Source of the DNA: Haliclona indistincta
Taxonomy: Eukaryota > Porifera > Demospongiae > Haplosclerida > Chalinidae
Direction of reading: 5' to 3'
NCBI GenBank assembly: GCA_964017065.1
Contig: OZ024785.1
Coordinates: forward strand, 15,322,102 to 15,386,101
DNA length: 64,000 bases
Of this stretch, positions 11,580 to 22,196 are shown piece by piece (within the stretch, counting starts at the first letter, position 1; every line of letters starts with the position of its first letter). Under the pieces are notes generated by a model. That model saw nothing but the letters and a program-made list of their open reading frames with translations. It ran no database searches and was not told the origin of the DNA. The position numbers were made by a program, and so were the translations under genes.

Positions 11580-11647
11580 CTAAACAGTGTCAATTCAACT
11601 GGTCTATCATTTTTGGTCAATAATAAAGCATTTTTTATTGACAACAG

Positions 11648-11875
11648 CAACAAAAACTTGGAGAAGTGAAGAAAGGTAGTGTGTTTATGCAGAAAGCAGA
11701 TGGCTTCTTCGGAGAACTAAAATCAACTGTTCAATCTGGACAGAACCGAGTAAACCGACTCCATAGTAATAGTATTGTGGAGCGAGCTAATCAAGAGAAG
11801 CGGTACACTCTACTCGACAGTAGAGGTGTGAAGATAGTGGTTCGATCATTTGCTGCAGCATGGGGAGGAGGTTAG
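11648..11875 (+). CDS. Possible alternative 3' exon of the ROC-Death gene
   Basis: A good acceptor (ttttttattgacaacag) at 11,647 opens a 76-codon frame to the TAG at 11,873-11,875. It is in phase with the donor at 11,441, so it could replace the short tail with a basic segment (QQKLGEVKKGSVFMQK...). It lies just beyond the first AATAAA, so it would need the proximal poly(A) site to be skipped. No domain recognised. It could also be the last exon of an otherwise lost gene. Confidence 0.35.
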   Translation, partial: QQKLGEVKKGSVFMQKADGFFGELKSTVQSGQNRVNRLHSNSIVERANQEKRYTLLDSRGVKIVVRSFAAAWGGG

Positions 11876-11879
11876 CAAG

Positions 11880-12542
11880 GCAATGAAAAATGATCAAGAA
11901 GGGTTCATGAAAATAACGTTTGTTGAAGTGCCACACTTGGAGCCTAACTGCGATGAAAGCTAGCTACTTGCAGTGTTCATCATGTATAATAATTATTAAG
12001 TAATGTCATAATAGCTGAACATGCATGCAGTGTTAGCTATAAAGTACAATGCAGTGCTTGCTTCATTAGTCAATAATGTCCATTGTTATGTGCAGTATAC
12101 CGTATAGCCGGTTATTTTCGACTGGATTTAATTTTCGATCACCGACTGCCGTTCGAAAATTAAATCCACGAAAATTTGAACCATACCAAAAATTTTGAAC
12201 ACCCAAAATTTTTTCGTGCAGACACATACGAACAGATCGAGGCTAGAGCTAGACTAGGCTAGAGCCCACTTTCAACGCTTCTTACCAGAATCTGACGGTA
12301 GCAGCGAGCAGCGATAGCAGTAAAACTGAACGCCAAGCGCCTCTGTTAGAGAAATGTCTGCCATGCGCACTCTGCACGCGAGAGACTACTCGCACGATAA
12401 GGCGGACACCGCGGTACAGCAACTGACTTATCTTCGACTCTGTGGTTCCATTTACAATCATAAAACGTGGCTGGCGTGGTTTAACGACTATATACAGTTC
12501 TCCAACAATTCGACGCCCGACTCGTCGACGCCATTGAGTTTG
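11880..12542. other. Intergenic flank with MITE fragment; broken open frame at right edge
   Basis: About 12,098-12,230 holds a diverged end of the TACCGTATAG MITE family. A plus-strand frame beginning at 12,354 (MSAMRTLHARDYSHDK) is open until it runs into the transposon at 12,543. It may be a host exon cut by the insertion or breakpoint. No homolog recognised. Confidence 0.35.
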
Positions 12543-14830
12543 TATGGAGCGCGAACCATGCCATAATTCGTGCTGTCGATACGCGAAAGTCGATTTACGA
12601 CTCGATTTTCGATTGTTGATTCGTTCTTGGATCGTCAAATCGATTGTCGATTCGATTTTCGATTGTCGATTCGATTTTTGATTCGTTCTTGGATTGTCAA
12701 ATCGATTGTCGATTCGATTTTCGATTCGTTCTTGGATCGTCAAATCGATTGTCGATTCGATTTTCCTTCACTTACATTTATTCATGATCCTGATAGTCAT
12801 TTTATGGCTACTGCATCAACATGTCTGCTGGAGCTTCGGCTCCCAACCTGTCACTGTAGTTATAACACTTTTAGAGATAGCTTATTGTTATCATTTTGTG
12901 GTCACAATGGATTTGGGCTTATATGATCATCACATGAACATTCATAGTACAGCTAACATCCTGACCCAGCATATATCATTATCACCATTTAACCTGAGCT
13001 TCTGTTAAAATAATGGTGATTTAATTTTGATTATAACAATGATCTACATACACTGCGAGCAATAATGTATCGCATGATGTCACTGCCTTGTACATTTCTC
13101 AATTGTCGATGGACAGCCTCTTCTACTAAACTGGTATTAACTAGTTCAGTAAACTCCGGTACTGTCACGGTGTGATCATTATCAACAGAAACAGGCCCAC
13201 TCCAGTCCACACCATGTAACTCCCAGTTGTTCTACATGTGAAATAATATTTCTGCAATACACAATACCATAGAAATTAATTTCTTACCGAGTGTTGATTA
13301 GTGATTCCAGAAACTGCATGATCATTAGAGCAATTAGCACTGCGATTGCTGAGACCCAATATCCACTGCTGAAGTGGGGTTCTTCCACGAGCTGTACGCA
13401 TCCGGTGATTATTCCATCCTTCTTTAAATAGAGCTACTTGTTGCCGAAGGTTAGGAAGAAAGACAGTATGAAGGGCAAACAAATCAGCTTCATCACTTGG
13501 GTCAAGATAGCCACAATCTTCAAGTGAGAATAGAAATATGAAGTGCATTCCGTAAACAAATCTCGCCAAAGGCGTTCTGTCCTCTGATTGTGGACACTGC
13601 GTCCGGTTATCATGCTCCCTCTGCCTGGCCCTCTTTCAGGATGCTCCAACATGTATCTAGCAACTAAAGTGTTTTCACCTCCCATGTCACTTCACAATCT
13701 AGAAGGTAGGCCATACTGCTCTATTGCTTGAGTAAAACAAGACAACACTGTATCTGCTCGATTATTCGAAGCAACATTCAAGTACACCACCAAACGGCTA
13801 AAGCCATCGATGCCTCCATGTACCACAAACCTCCATCTAACAAGCTTATGATTTCCATCAATATGCCAAAGCGCATTTGGAGATGGAACATTATACACTC
13901 TTCTATGTAGGGCCCGTCTTAACCTGTTTTCAGATCCAATTGGATCAACTCTTCGCAAAGACTGCCTGATGCGATCTCTCTGTACAACATAACCAGTTGA
14001 TCTTAATATTCCACCAATCATTCTATAGCCTGCATCTTCATGATGACATTGTATGTTTCGTACTTGTTGATTAAGAGCAGTATCAGTGATTGTACTGTAA
14101 CGCATTGATACTGTGAGACCAAGTTGTTGCAAACATCTTTGTACGGTTCGAATGGAACAGTTGAGCATGTGGGCCATGTCAGGCAAAGAAAAATTGTTGT
14201 GATACAAAAACAATAACTGTCGCTCACTGATAGGTAATGGAGGGCGACCTCGTGATGCTCCTCTTACTTCACAAAGCAAAGTGGTCTCCATTATAGAAAT
14301 GAGTTCACAAATAGAATGCGTCAATTCTTGTAAATCAGTAGAGTCATTGATGTCTGGGTCTTGCTCCAGTGCCACACAGCAAATCAGTAGTTCCTCACAT
14401 TTACGAAGTAATACAATCTTTCTTTCAGTATCGCAAAGATAATAGCTGCGCCTAATATCTCTTACAGCACTTTCCAATTCGTCCAATATTTGCGGTACCA
14501 ACACAGCCATTTTGCTTGCGACACGCCAACTATGACTTAATAATAATTAATTTTTTTTAAATTTTTACATCGAATGGACAATCAAAAATCGAATCGACAA
14601 TCGATTTGACGATCCAAGAACGAATCGAAAATCGAATCGACAATCGATTTGACGATCCAAGAACGAATCAAAAATCGAATCGAAAATCGAATCGACAATC
14701 GATAATCGAATCGACAATCGATTTGACGATCCAAGAACGAATCAAAAATCGAATCGACAATCGAAAATCGAGTCGTAAATCGACTTTCGCGTATCGACAG
14801 CACGAATTATGGCATGGTTCGCGCTCCATA
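12543..14830 (-). mobile_element. IS3EU-like DDE transposon, copy 1 (mismatched flanks)
   Basis: Ends TATGGAGCGCGAACCATGCC and its complement; long inverted terminal repeats. Inside these are subterminal arrays of short units (cgattgtcgattcgatttt, gattcgttcttggatcgtca) in opposite orientations at the two ends. It encodes the transposase at 13,031-14,510. The right flank is CATCGT but the left flank is AGTTTG, so there is no target duplication here, unlike copy 2. The left-end array differs in length (12 bp shorter) and bases from copy 2, while the rest matches. Family: the DDE core plus TA..TA ends plus 6-bp duplications (copy 2) fit what I recall of IS3EU; this assignment is moderate. Confidence 0.85.
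13031..14510 (-). pseudogene. DDE (rve-type) transposase, nonsense and frameshift mutated, copy 1
   Basis: Start ATG at 14,510. An N-terminal helix-turn-helix-like region with LPDMAHMLNCSIRTVQRCLQ lies near residues 110-130. First catalytic Asp in WHIDGNHKL, second in SDMGGEN, Glu in RTERLWRD, the usual DDE spacing. Breaks: a TGA directly after GLPSRL and before SDMGGEN (frame continues unchanged; CGA to TGA would explain it), and a frameshift near 13,550-13,560 between RDLF and GMHFIF. A short intron, 13,232-13,287, leads to a last exon 13,031-13,231 ending in TAA. As written it cannot make active enzyme. Confidence 0.85.
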
Positions 14831-14941
14831 CATCGTGGCATGCTTAGTCGGCCTAAACACTGCTGCTTCTAACAATGAGTATCCTGATATAAGCAAGAGC
14901 GCACGGACATCAACAGTACTCAGTAGTTTACTGTAGTACAT

Positions 14942-15671
14942 ACGGAAGCCCAGAGCGGACATTCCACTTTCCATTTTCTACTTCCAGTTTCCACTTTCCA
15001 TTTTGTAAAAAGCAAGGCAAAAACTGTAGAGCACACGCTGAAAGATGCATATTTAGCTCGAACCAGTAACCAGAGAGCGGTTGTAGCTCATTCCAGGCTT
15101 CCAGCGCGATGAGCACGCGGCTGGGATGTGTTCTCGAGCCTGAGCGAGCACACCCTTCATCTCACAAAGAATGACATACAGCCAGGTCAGTGCAATGACA
15201 TGCAAGGTACATGCACAGTGCAATCACATTCGTGTGCTCTGACAAACATGCGGGTTATATTTGTGACTGAGTTAACACTGAAGAATTATTTCATTATTAA
15301 AGCCGGCGCATCCAGTGAACGCTGCATAAGTTATGATAAGTAGCAGGATCACTACAAATTTCTTGCTGCTTCTTTACTTTCATTTAACATGAAATCTACA
15401 AGCCAGCCTTAAACTTCGTTGTTTTACTGATAAATTAATGTTCACATAGAGATTGCTCGCTCAGGCTCACGAAGCACATGAGGACCAGGTGCTGGAAGCC
15501 TGGAATGAGCAACCGGCTCACCCCGGTATAACGCGCTCTCTGGTTACTGGTTAAAGCTAAATATGCATCTTTCAACGTGTGCTCTACAGTTTTTGCCTTG
15601 CTTTTTACAAAATGGAAAATGGAAACTGGAAGTAGAAAATGGAAAGTGGAATGTCCGCTCTGGGCTTCCGT
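14942..15671. mobile_element. MITE with ACGGAAGCCC ends, near-8-bp target duplication, copy 1
   Basis: About 220-bp inverted arms start acggaagcccagagcggac and end with its complement. Flanks tagtacat (14,934-14,941) and aagtacat (15,672-15,679) match at 7 of 8 positions. Eight-base duplications would suit hAT-like elements. The small frames on both strands are mirror images of the arms, not genes. Confidence 0.75.
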
Positions 15672-15685
15672 AAGTACATGTACGT

Positions 15686-15765
15686 GGACACGCGTGGTAT
15701 GTGGTACCGGACACGCGGTATGTGGTACCGGACACGCGTGGTATGTGGTACCGGTACGTGGATTG
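15686..15765 (+). repeat. GC-rich minisatellite, about three units
   Basis: Repeats of ggacacgcgtggtatgtggt with small variations just right of the MITE. Confidence 0.8.
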
Positions 15766-16107
15766 GCAACGCCCACTCCTCTCACGCAAGCGTGCAATAA
15801 TTAAATTCCTGAGATCCAGATCGATGGTACTAGTGTCTCCTGACTATTCGGCGACGCAAATAGGCAGGCCCCGCCTGACTATAGTTATAGTGGTGTGTCT
15901 TTTGAACAGCTTGATGGAAGACCAGGTAGCTAGCCTGGTCCCCAGGCTCTGAGCCTGGGGACGAGGCTAACCAGGTAGTTAATTATTCTGCACTTGATTT
16001 CGCGCGTGACAATTACGTCATTGAACCAGGAATTTGCCTTCGTTTTACCAGACCCTCTTCCAAGCACAGCGGAAGAGGAGTGGTCTGGGGATGAGACTAC
16101 CCTGACC
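15766..16107. other. Intergenic with palindromic MITE C fragment
   Basis: Contains a small palindrome around 15,931-15,970 (ccccaggctctgagcctgggg) and, at about 16,048-16,100, a right-end fragment of MITE C (ccagaccctcttccaagc ... gatgagacta). No gene seen. Confidence 0.6.
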
Positions 16108-16642
16108 CAGAGCCAGGTTGGAAGCATTAATATTCAGTCATGTGACTTGCGGTTTATCAATGGCGCTCCAATACAAAGTGTATGGGAAATCCTAGTAGCT
16201 ACTCTTCTCTGGACGAAATTTAATAAAGTTAGTATGAGTCGAAAGGTCTTGCAAAGCAGATTACGAATATGCGATCTACCCGATCCAACCCACGGGTCCC
16301 TGAGCTGCTACGGGCAAGAAAGTAGTGAAGATTCTCAACAGTGGAAAACACTACAGTTATTGCTTGTGCAAGCAATCAGCTTACTGGCAAGTCTACTACA
16401 GACGTCTTGGAGCAAATTTTTAGCGTTTAAAAACGGCGAGCGAAGAGACAGCTCTGTCACGCCGAAAATTGTCCGCCTACGAAAATTATCCTAGGATACT
16501 TTTCGGTAGGAACGAAAATGATCCGCCTTGGACAGATTTAGTCCTAGTCGAGTATCTCTCGCGCATGCCTGTTCAAGCCTTTAAAAGCAAGAAAAAAACC
16601 GATTGTGATGCTGCCAAAGACATAACTTGAGTCGAAATGCCC

Positions 16643-17474
16643 TAGAGTAACCCGGGGCTATTTCGTGACGTTTTGGCGTTAGAGCGTTCGTTCGACTTTA
16701 CTTGACTGCTAACTCTTTTCGCGTACCCAGGATCCAAATTTTACTTGCACCTACAGAATTAGCAGTCTTATTCGAACTGCTCACATATAAATTTATGCTG
16801 ATACAGTGTAAGAATATTGGACAGCAAGCCGTTTTTTCACTCGACCGTCTTGGGGCTATTTCGACACCACCGGGGCTATTTCGAGACGGATTGCATCATG
16901 GATAAAGCTGTAAGTGCACGCATGCATGATGCAGATCACTAGTACTGTTGATTGTTATACTCTTAATTCTGCCTCGCAGATATCAGAATGCTGTTGTTAT
17001 ATTGGCTGGACGGTGGAAGAGTTACAGTACGAGACTTTCATCTGCACGTACCATACTGCACCTCAGAGCTTTCTGTTCTTGATTTGACTTATTTTTTGTT
17101 ACCATACTATTTAAATGAGTGAACACTTACCTTGTCTGCAACAAAACTGGCAAAAAAACCAGCTAAAAAGCGCACAAAAACAGCAAAAAACAACCGCAAA
17201 TCTCGGCGATTTGTTAACGATTATTGTTTTTTCCCCGCTTATTTTTCTCTCAAGCGCTTTCTATTGGTCAACGAGTCTGGTACCAGTGTATAGAGGAATC
17301 TATTCTCATGTTAGCAGTACCAGGCTCGACATTCACAATCGTTGCTATCGAATGTTACGACGGAAAGAGCGAAGGTAGTCAAGCGGGGCTATTCCGTAAG
17401 TAAGTTTGGCTTCCTCAATTGATTTGTATGTGTCACGAAATAGCCCCGTCACGAAATAGCCCCGTGTTACTCTA
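16643..17474. mobile_element. MITE with TAGAGTAAC and CGGGGCTATTTCGTGAC ends
   Basis: 832 bp. Left end tagagtaacccggggctatt, right end aatagccccgtgttactcta. The motif ggggctatttcg recurs at the left end, twice inside (about 16,852-16,885) and twice at the right end, as in elements with repeated transposase-binding sites. The frame at 17,115-17,378 lies wholly inside; I do not consider it a gene. Confidence 0.75.
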
Positions 17475-18589
17475 TAATCAGTATAATGCCTGCCTAACTC
17501 CCTTATCACGCTAGTTGCTTCATTTCAGAAACCGTACTGAAATTTGCCGAAGAATGGCAACTGAAGACAGAAACTTCGAGTCCAGCCTTCGGTGCAGCGG
17601 ACATTGATACAGAGCTAGTTCCTCCTTTCAGTTGCATGCAGTGTAGCCGGCCTAAGTTTCTCAGTCGCAGCTCAGTAGCCCGCGCAGCTTAGCCTTGTAG
17701 GCTGCATGCACTACACTGCCCGAGCGAGCGCAGTACACTGACTGAACTGAACTAACTTCTCTCTGGATCTGATGGTACTACAAAAGTGTAGCAGTACTCT
17801 GAACTATAGCTCTTTGTACAGTAATCTTTTGTTAAATCTTCTAATACGTCAGTCTTGTAGTCAGTCAGTCTGTCACCTCTTGTATTTTGTCATGTGAGTG
17901 TTGTAAGTCATTGTTCCTCTCTCTGTTTAATTACTGTGTTGTGATTTGAGAATTAGAATTTTGATCCCCGTTTGATCCAGTGAATTTCTCTCTTGGTTCT
18001 CTGTTCACGTTACAATCTATGACGTTACTACACTCTTCTTCTTAGTCTATTGGTACCAATGATAATTATATATAAGGAATCTGCATGCTGTGCCGGGAGA
18101 ACGGTGACATCATAGTTTTAATGTTAAGCCGGACATGCTGCTGATATACCGTCTATGATGAACTCATTGGTGATAGCTACATGTTTTTGAATTCAGCCAG
18201 CTTGCAAAAGCTAGAACAATGAGTAATTCATAGGCTACTTGTTGATGAGGCAACACGGTTCATTTAAAAACTTTTAACTATTTTGATGTTGTTTGCAGAA
18301 TACTGGTGACAGTACAGTGGGTTCTGTTATAGCCAATGCATGTGCATCTACAGATTGACATCTTAATAGAGAAGATGTGAATATATAGTGAGCAGATCGA
18401 GAGCTATAGAACAATAGCATTGATACTATACAAAACTGCATGCATGCATGTTTATGATTGATGACGAAACGTTACTATAGCACACAAACTTTTAATCCTC
18501 GTATTAATTGTCACTGAAAACAAAAATCTTAATTCATTCATAACTTACCCCGCCATTTGAACTATATATAGACACCATTATAGGACAGT

Positions 18590-18880
18590 TTTCGTTGGGT
18601 CAGTCTTAAATTTGTCCTAGGACTGTTTTCATTGGCTTCTTATTTTGTCCTAGGACAGTTTTCGTTGGCTTCTTAGTCCTAGGACAGTTCCCGTTAGCTT
18701 ATTTTGTCCTAGGAGAGTTTTCGTTGGCGTTTTTTTGTCCTAGGACAATTTTGTGTCGGCTAGGACAAAAACCGTCGATCCAATTTTGTCCTAGGACAAA
18801 ATTCGTCAATCAATTTTTATCCTAGGACAATTATCGTCAGCTGAATTTTGTCCCATCGGACAATTTTCAGGTAGGACAGA
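18590..18880 (+). repeat. Minisatellite built on tcctaggacagttttcgttg
   Basis: About eight imperfect units of roughly 30-38 bp. Each contains the palindrome tcctagga followed by aattttcgt/agttttcgt. The orientation switches around 18,770. Confidence 0.75.
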
Positions 18881-19419
18881 TATCGCTGTGACAGCTCCAT
18901 TGTTACCTGCAAAATCCAATATACAGCTGACGAGACCTGGTCACTGAGAGCTAGAACTAAGAAAGTTGCTAAAATTTGAGCTGTTTCACAGCAGAAAGAT
19001 TCCTGAAATCCAGCACAAGTGTGCTGTTGCTGTATACTAGAGTTGTGCTACTTCCTATAAAGCATACAAAGCATACTACGACATACAAAGCATACTACGA
19101 CATACAAAGCACAGAAACTGGTGTGCAGTGCACTATACAAATAGCTAAACCAATATTCTAAGATCATATCTTTAAGTAAGACCAGTAATCAAGCTCTACG
19201 CAATACCATTTTAGAAAGAATCCACGAATGAGTTCTAGTGCTGCATGCTAGCGCCATTGAGCCACGCCTCACGATGGAACGTTAGCTATGCTCATTAGAA
19301 ATCACGTGCGCATAATAACAAGCGTACAATCACGTGCGCATACTAATACTTCCGACCTACTCACATGTTCATGCCTAGTCACGCCCACATGACACGCCTA
19401 GAAAGTGGTCAGCATTTTG

Positions 19420-19605
19420 CTGTCTTCTGGTTAGCAGTGCAGTTTCAATATAGCTACAGCCTAGCTATATGCTAAGCAGGTTGGCACTAGCTATAGCTGC
19501 AAACTCCTGCTGCAATCCCCAACTAGGGAGCTTAGTGCTAACTCAACAATATGTGCAATGATGCTCACACGTACGCCGAGGGTTTGTGAAATTCGTTCAT
19601 TATTT
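19420..19605 (-). repeat. Fragment of repeat F (as in 41,060-42,240)
   Basis: Reverse-complement match to the 41,070-41,180 region: aaactcctgctgcaatcccc, gggagcttagtgctaactc and ccgagggtttgtgaaattcg. Confidence 0.65.
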
Positions 19606-20099
19606 TGTTTGTGCATTGTGCATCCGACTGGAAATCACTCATAACTTTCACTTCACTATTACATTTGTATACAACTTCCTATTTCTTTGTGTTACATACA
19701 CATCATAATAGACTAGTGCCTATAGAAATAGTTTGCTGCTGGTTTCACTGTTGTACTGAAAACAGGGGCAGATGATTGTTGACAGCTTATATAACATAGT
19801 AAGATCACATCACACACTTTTAGTTTGATTTACATAACTACAATCGATAGTATTGACTTAGTAAGTAGAGGGGATGCTCTAGCCTGCCTTTGAATGGAGA
19901 GTTACATTGTGTGAGAAAATAGAATTTGTTTTAGTCAGCTAAAGAGTCACAGTGTCAGTGCACAAACCAGCTAGCCCTATGCATGGTGCACAGTACACAA
20001 TTAACAGTACAAAATTTATTAGTTCTAAAAGCTCAGCTAAGATGTACTTGCAGTCATGTATGAAAGTATCAATGATGCATATAATATGCAAACTCAGGT
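19606..20099. other. 3' flank of the 7TM gene
   Basis: No gene seen. On the minus strand AATAAA (20,015-20,020), about 80 nt past the receptor stop, is a plausible poly(A) signal. Confidence 0.6.
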
Positions 20100-21248
20100 T
20101 TATGCTTGTTTCTTTTCTGCTGATAGTACAGCTTCATCAAACTCACTCTCTTGTGGTGGGTCATACTCAGTTGGATATGCTTCTGTGTATCCATCCATTG
20201 TCAGAACATCAGTAACAACTGCAGGCTTGTTATTGACTTGCGTAACTGGCTTGTTGCTTAGTATTTTTCTCCAGCTGTGAGCTGCTTTCACAATACTTTT
20301 CTTTGTCAACTTCTTCTTTGCAATAATGTAGATGATGAATACTATTCCAGCTGAAGAGGCCCAAGTTGGAGCAGCGATGGCATGTATTATCCATGATGCA
20401 TAGCTACCTCCTGGAAAGATTGCTCGGCGAATACGATTAGCCAAAGTGAACCAGCTGGAGATGTTGTAAATGATCGGATATGCCAGTAGGGGTAAACTGT
20501 CCTTGAGAGCTTTCTTGTATCTATCAGATTCTGTCTCTATTTTTGGCTCTTCAAATTTAACAACATTCGGCTTTTCCACATCAACTGCATTCACTGTTGG
20601 TGTGTGAGCGGGTCGCTTTTTGAAAGCTCTGTGACAAAGAACAGCTGAGATGGCAATGGTTACAATCGAATTAACCAGTAAAATGAGTGAGAATGGTGCA
20701 TACCACAGTACATATTGCTCTATCAAGCCCTCATAATAGTAAGTGCATTCTGAGTGGTGGTACACTCTGATCCAGCACCATGCACCAGAGAGACCATACG
20801 TGTCGTGAAGAAACGGAATCCACGAAAACAGTAGCGGAAATATGACAGCGAAAATGACAAAACATGGCTCCAGTTTTTTGATCTTTTTATAGTAGAAAAA
20901 GACGAGAGCGGCTAGGTAAATAACAATGACGGTGGTGAACACGAGTAAAATCCATATTGACTATTGGACCAAGAAGCTGATGGCTTGGCAAAGACCGTGA
21001 TGTTGATCAAAATCCAGGTCGACGCCTATGATCATTAAAGCCATTATAATAGCCACAAATAAAGCGGACAGCAGTTGATACAGCATCAGTCGCTCGCTGA
21101 ACGATTCGTACATCTTGAAGAAGAGTAGCAGTGCGATAGCTACAGAGCAGGTTAGTACTCCAAGGAACCCTCCACTGCTGAAAACAGCCACCAGCTCACT
21201 GCGTACATTATCAGAAAGACTCGAATTGCAGATACTGAAGTTATCCAT
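20100..21248 (-). pseudogene. 7TM receptor, cAMP-receptor/GPR157-like, with in-frame TAG, copy 1
   Basis: One frame of 382 codons from the ATG at 21,248 to the TAA at 20,100, broken by a single TAG at 20,958-20,960 (codon 97), at the start of TM3. Reading across it gives seven hydrophobic segments: TM1 about 22-44, TM2 54-76, TM3 97-119, TM4 128-148, TM5 178-203, TM6 249-270, TM7 281-308. N-glycosylation sites at N3 and N8. Cys87 at the top of TM3 and Cys158/Cys168 in extracellular loop 2 (GAWCWIR) suit a disulfide. The basic third intracellular loop and Lys-rich tail fit G-protein coupling. Nothing else is damaged, so this may be a recent null allele, a sequencing error, readthrough or recoding. 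No intron that would remove the TAG is evident. Ligand unknown. Confidence 0.8.
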
Positions 21249-21310
21249 TTTACGACTGAACTGATGAGTCGTCTTAACATGTGCTACGTGGGTTCTTACC
21301 TTATTATTTT

Positions 21311-21345
21311 TAACCCTCGGCGCATGCGCGAGGGTTACGGTACTT
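21311..21345. repeat. End of repeat F next to the 7TM gene
   Basis: ttaaccctcggcgcatgcgc followed by gagggttacggtac; the same terminus occurs inverted at about 42,205-42,245. It lies about 60 bp upstream of the receptor ATG, so it could influence its promoter. Confidence 0.6.
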
Positions 21346-21786
21346 CACTCATTCAGTTTGTATTGCATTGGTAATTAAAAATTTGACAACACCACTGCCT
21401 ATTATGCAAATGTAGTGCTCTTCATTCTTGATGAACCCCAGTCTCTTTAGTTGTGTAGTATTTAAGTATAATTATAAAATGAGAAGACTTCTCATTTTGT
21501 AGCTTTGTAGTGAACGCCTATGCGTGCCTCAAAGACGTTATTATTCTGCTTATAGCTATTTTTTTAAAGCAGTTAGACTGAATAGTAAACGTGAAGCTGT
21601 ACTTAAGTTAATTGTTGAGTGAAATCACACATGTACTTCTCAAGATAGCGATCAAAGAGTAATCTGATTATTTCCTGGAGTAGACTGGTGGTCTCGTTGC
21701 CATACCTACACTGCTATGAGTATTCTACAAGTCTGGCTGCCTGATTGCTAATCTACTGATTCTAGTTGCTAATTCTCGTAGTTTAG

Positions 21787-21919
21787 GAACATTGATCATT
21801 GGATCACAGAAATCTCTGTGACTGCACCAACTGTAGACCCTTCCACTGAATGGGCAGAGCAGTCAGACTGGACTGATGAACTTATTATACTGGACCATCA
21901 AAGTCGAAGTTTTTGTTAA
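21787..21919 (+). other. Candidate lone coding exon
   Basis: After an acceptor-like tttag, 43 open codons (NIDHWITEISVTAPTVDPST...) run to TAA at 21,917-21,919. Acidic, Ser/Thr/Trp-containing; no family recognised and no partner exon found. It may be chance. Confidence 0.2.
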
Positions 21920-22030
21920 CCCTCTGTCATGTATACTAGCACCAGACAAATGCAACTCGATTGTGCACTTGAATCAATAGTGTGATCAGATTATCGAACT
22001 TATCTCAAAACCTAGAACCCGATGTACTAT

Positions 22031-22196
22031 GATAGGGTCCACAATGAAAAAATAAAAGTCAGAGAATCTAGCCTTTACTGTAGTTACAAACAACACTATA
22101 ATTTATACGTAACAAACAACTGCATATTCAAATCTCTGAAATCGTCGCTCTGCAATCGCTAGCTGAAATTGGCAACTTTTGTGACCTTTGACCTAG
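22031..22196. repeat. Truncated end of the TAGGGTCC palindromic element
   Basis: Diverged one-arm copy of the left arm of the element at 42,892-44,203 (tagggtccacaatgaaaaaa ... gcaacttttgtgacctttgacct). Confidence 0.8.

Larger units (their letters stand above)
16455..18893. mobile_element. TGTCAC-ended element inserted into repeat B
   Basis: The junctions gagacagctc|TGTCACGCCG and GCTGTGACA|gctccattg interrupt the sequence gagacagctccattg found intact in the other B copies. The duplicated target is therefore gctc (4 bp), or acagctc (7 bp) if the terminal ACA is counted as target. Subterminal parts on both sides carry aattgtcc/tcctagga motifs. It contains another element (16,643-17,474) and a minisatellite (18,590-18,880). 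No intact transposase found. Confidence 0.7.
16108..19363. mobile_element. Repeat B copy 3, reversed and split by an insertion
   Basis: Left part (16,108-16,454) and right part (18,894-19,363) together correspond, in reverse orientation, to repeat B at 2,783-3,532. The outer ends are decayed (cagagccaggttgg and cttccgacctactc) and no 9-bp flank match remains. The intervening 2.4 kb is a separate element. Confidence 0.75.

Noticed and set aside
12282..12743. 153-codon minus-strand frame
   Set aside because: Half of it is the simple terminal repeat of the transposon (IENRIDNRFD-type translation); composition is that of a repeat.
15435..15804. Overlapping frames with THACPVP-like repeats
   Set aside because: Translation of the GC-rich minisatellite and MITE arm.
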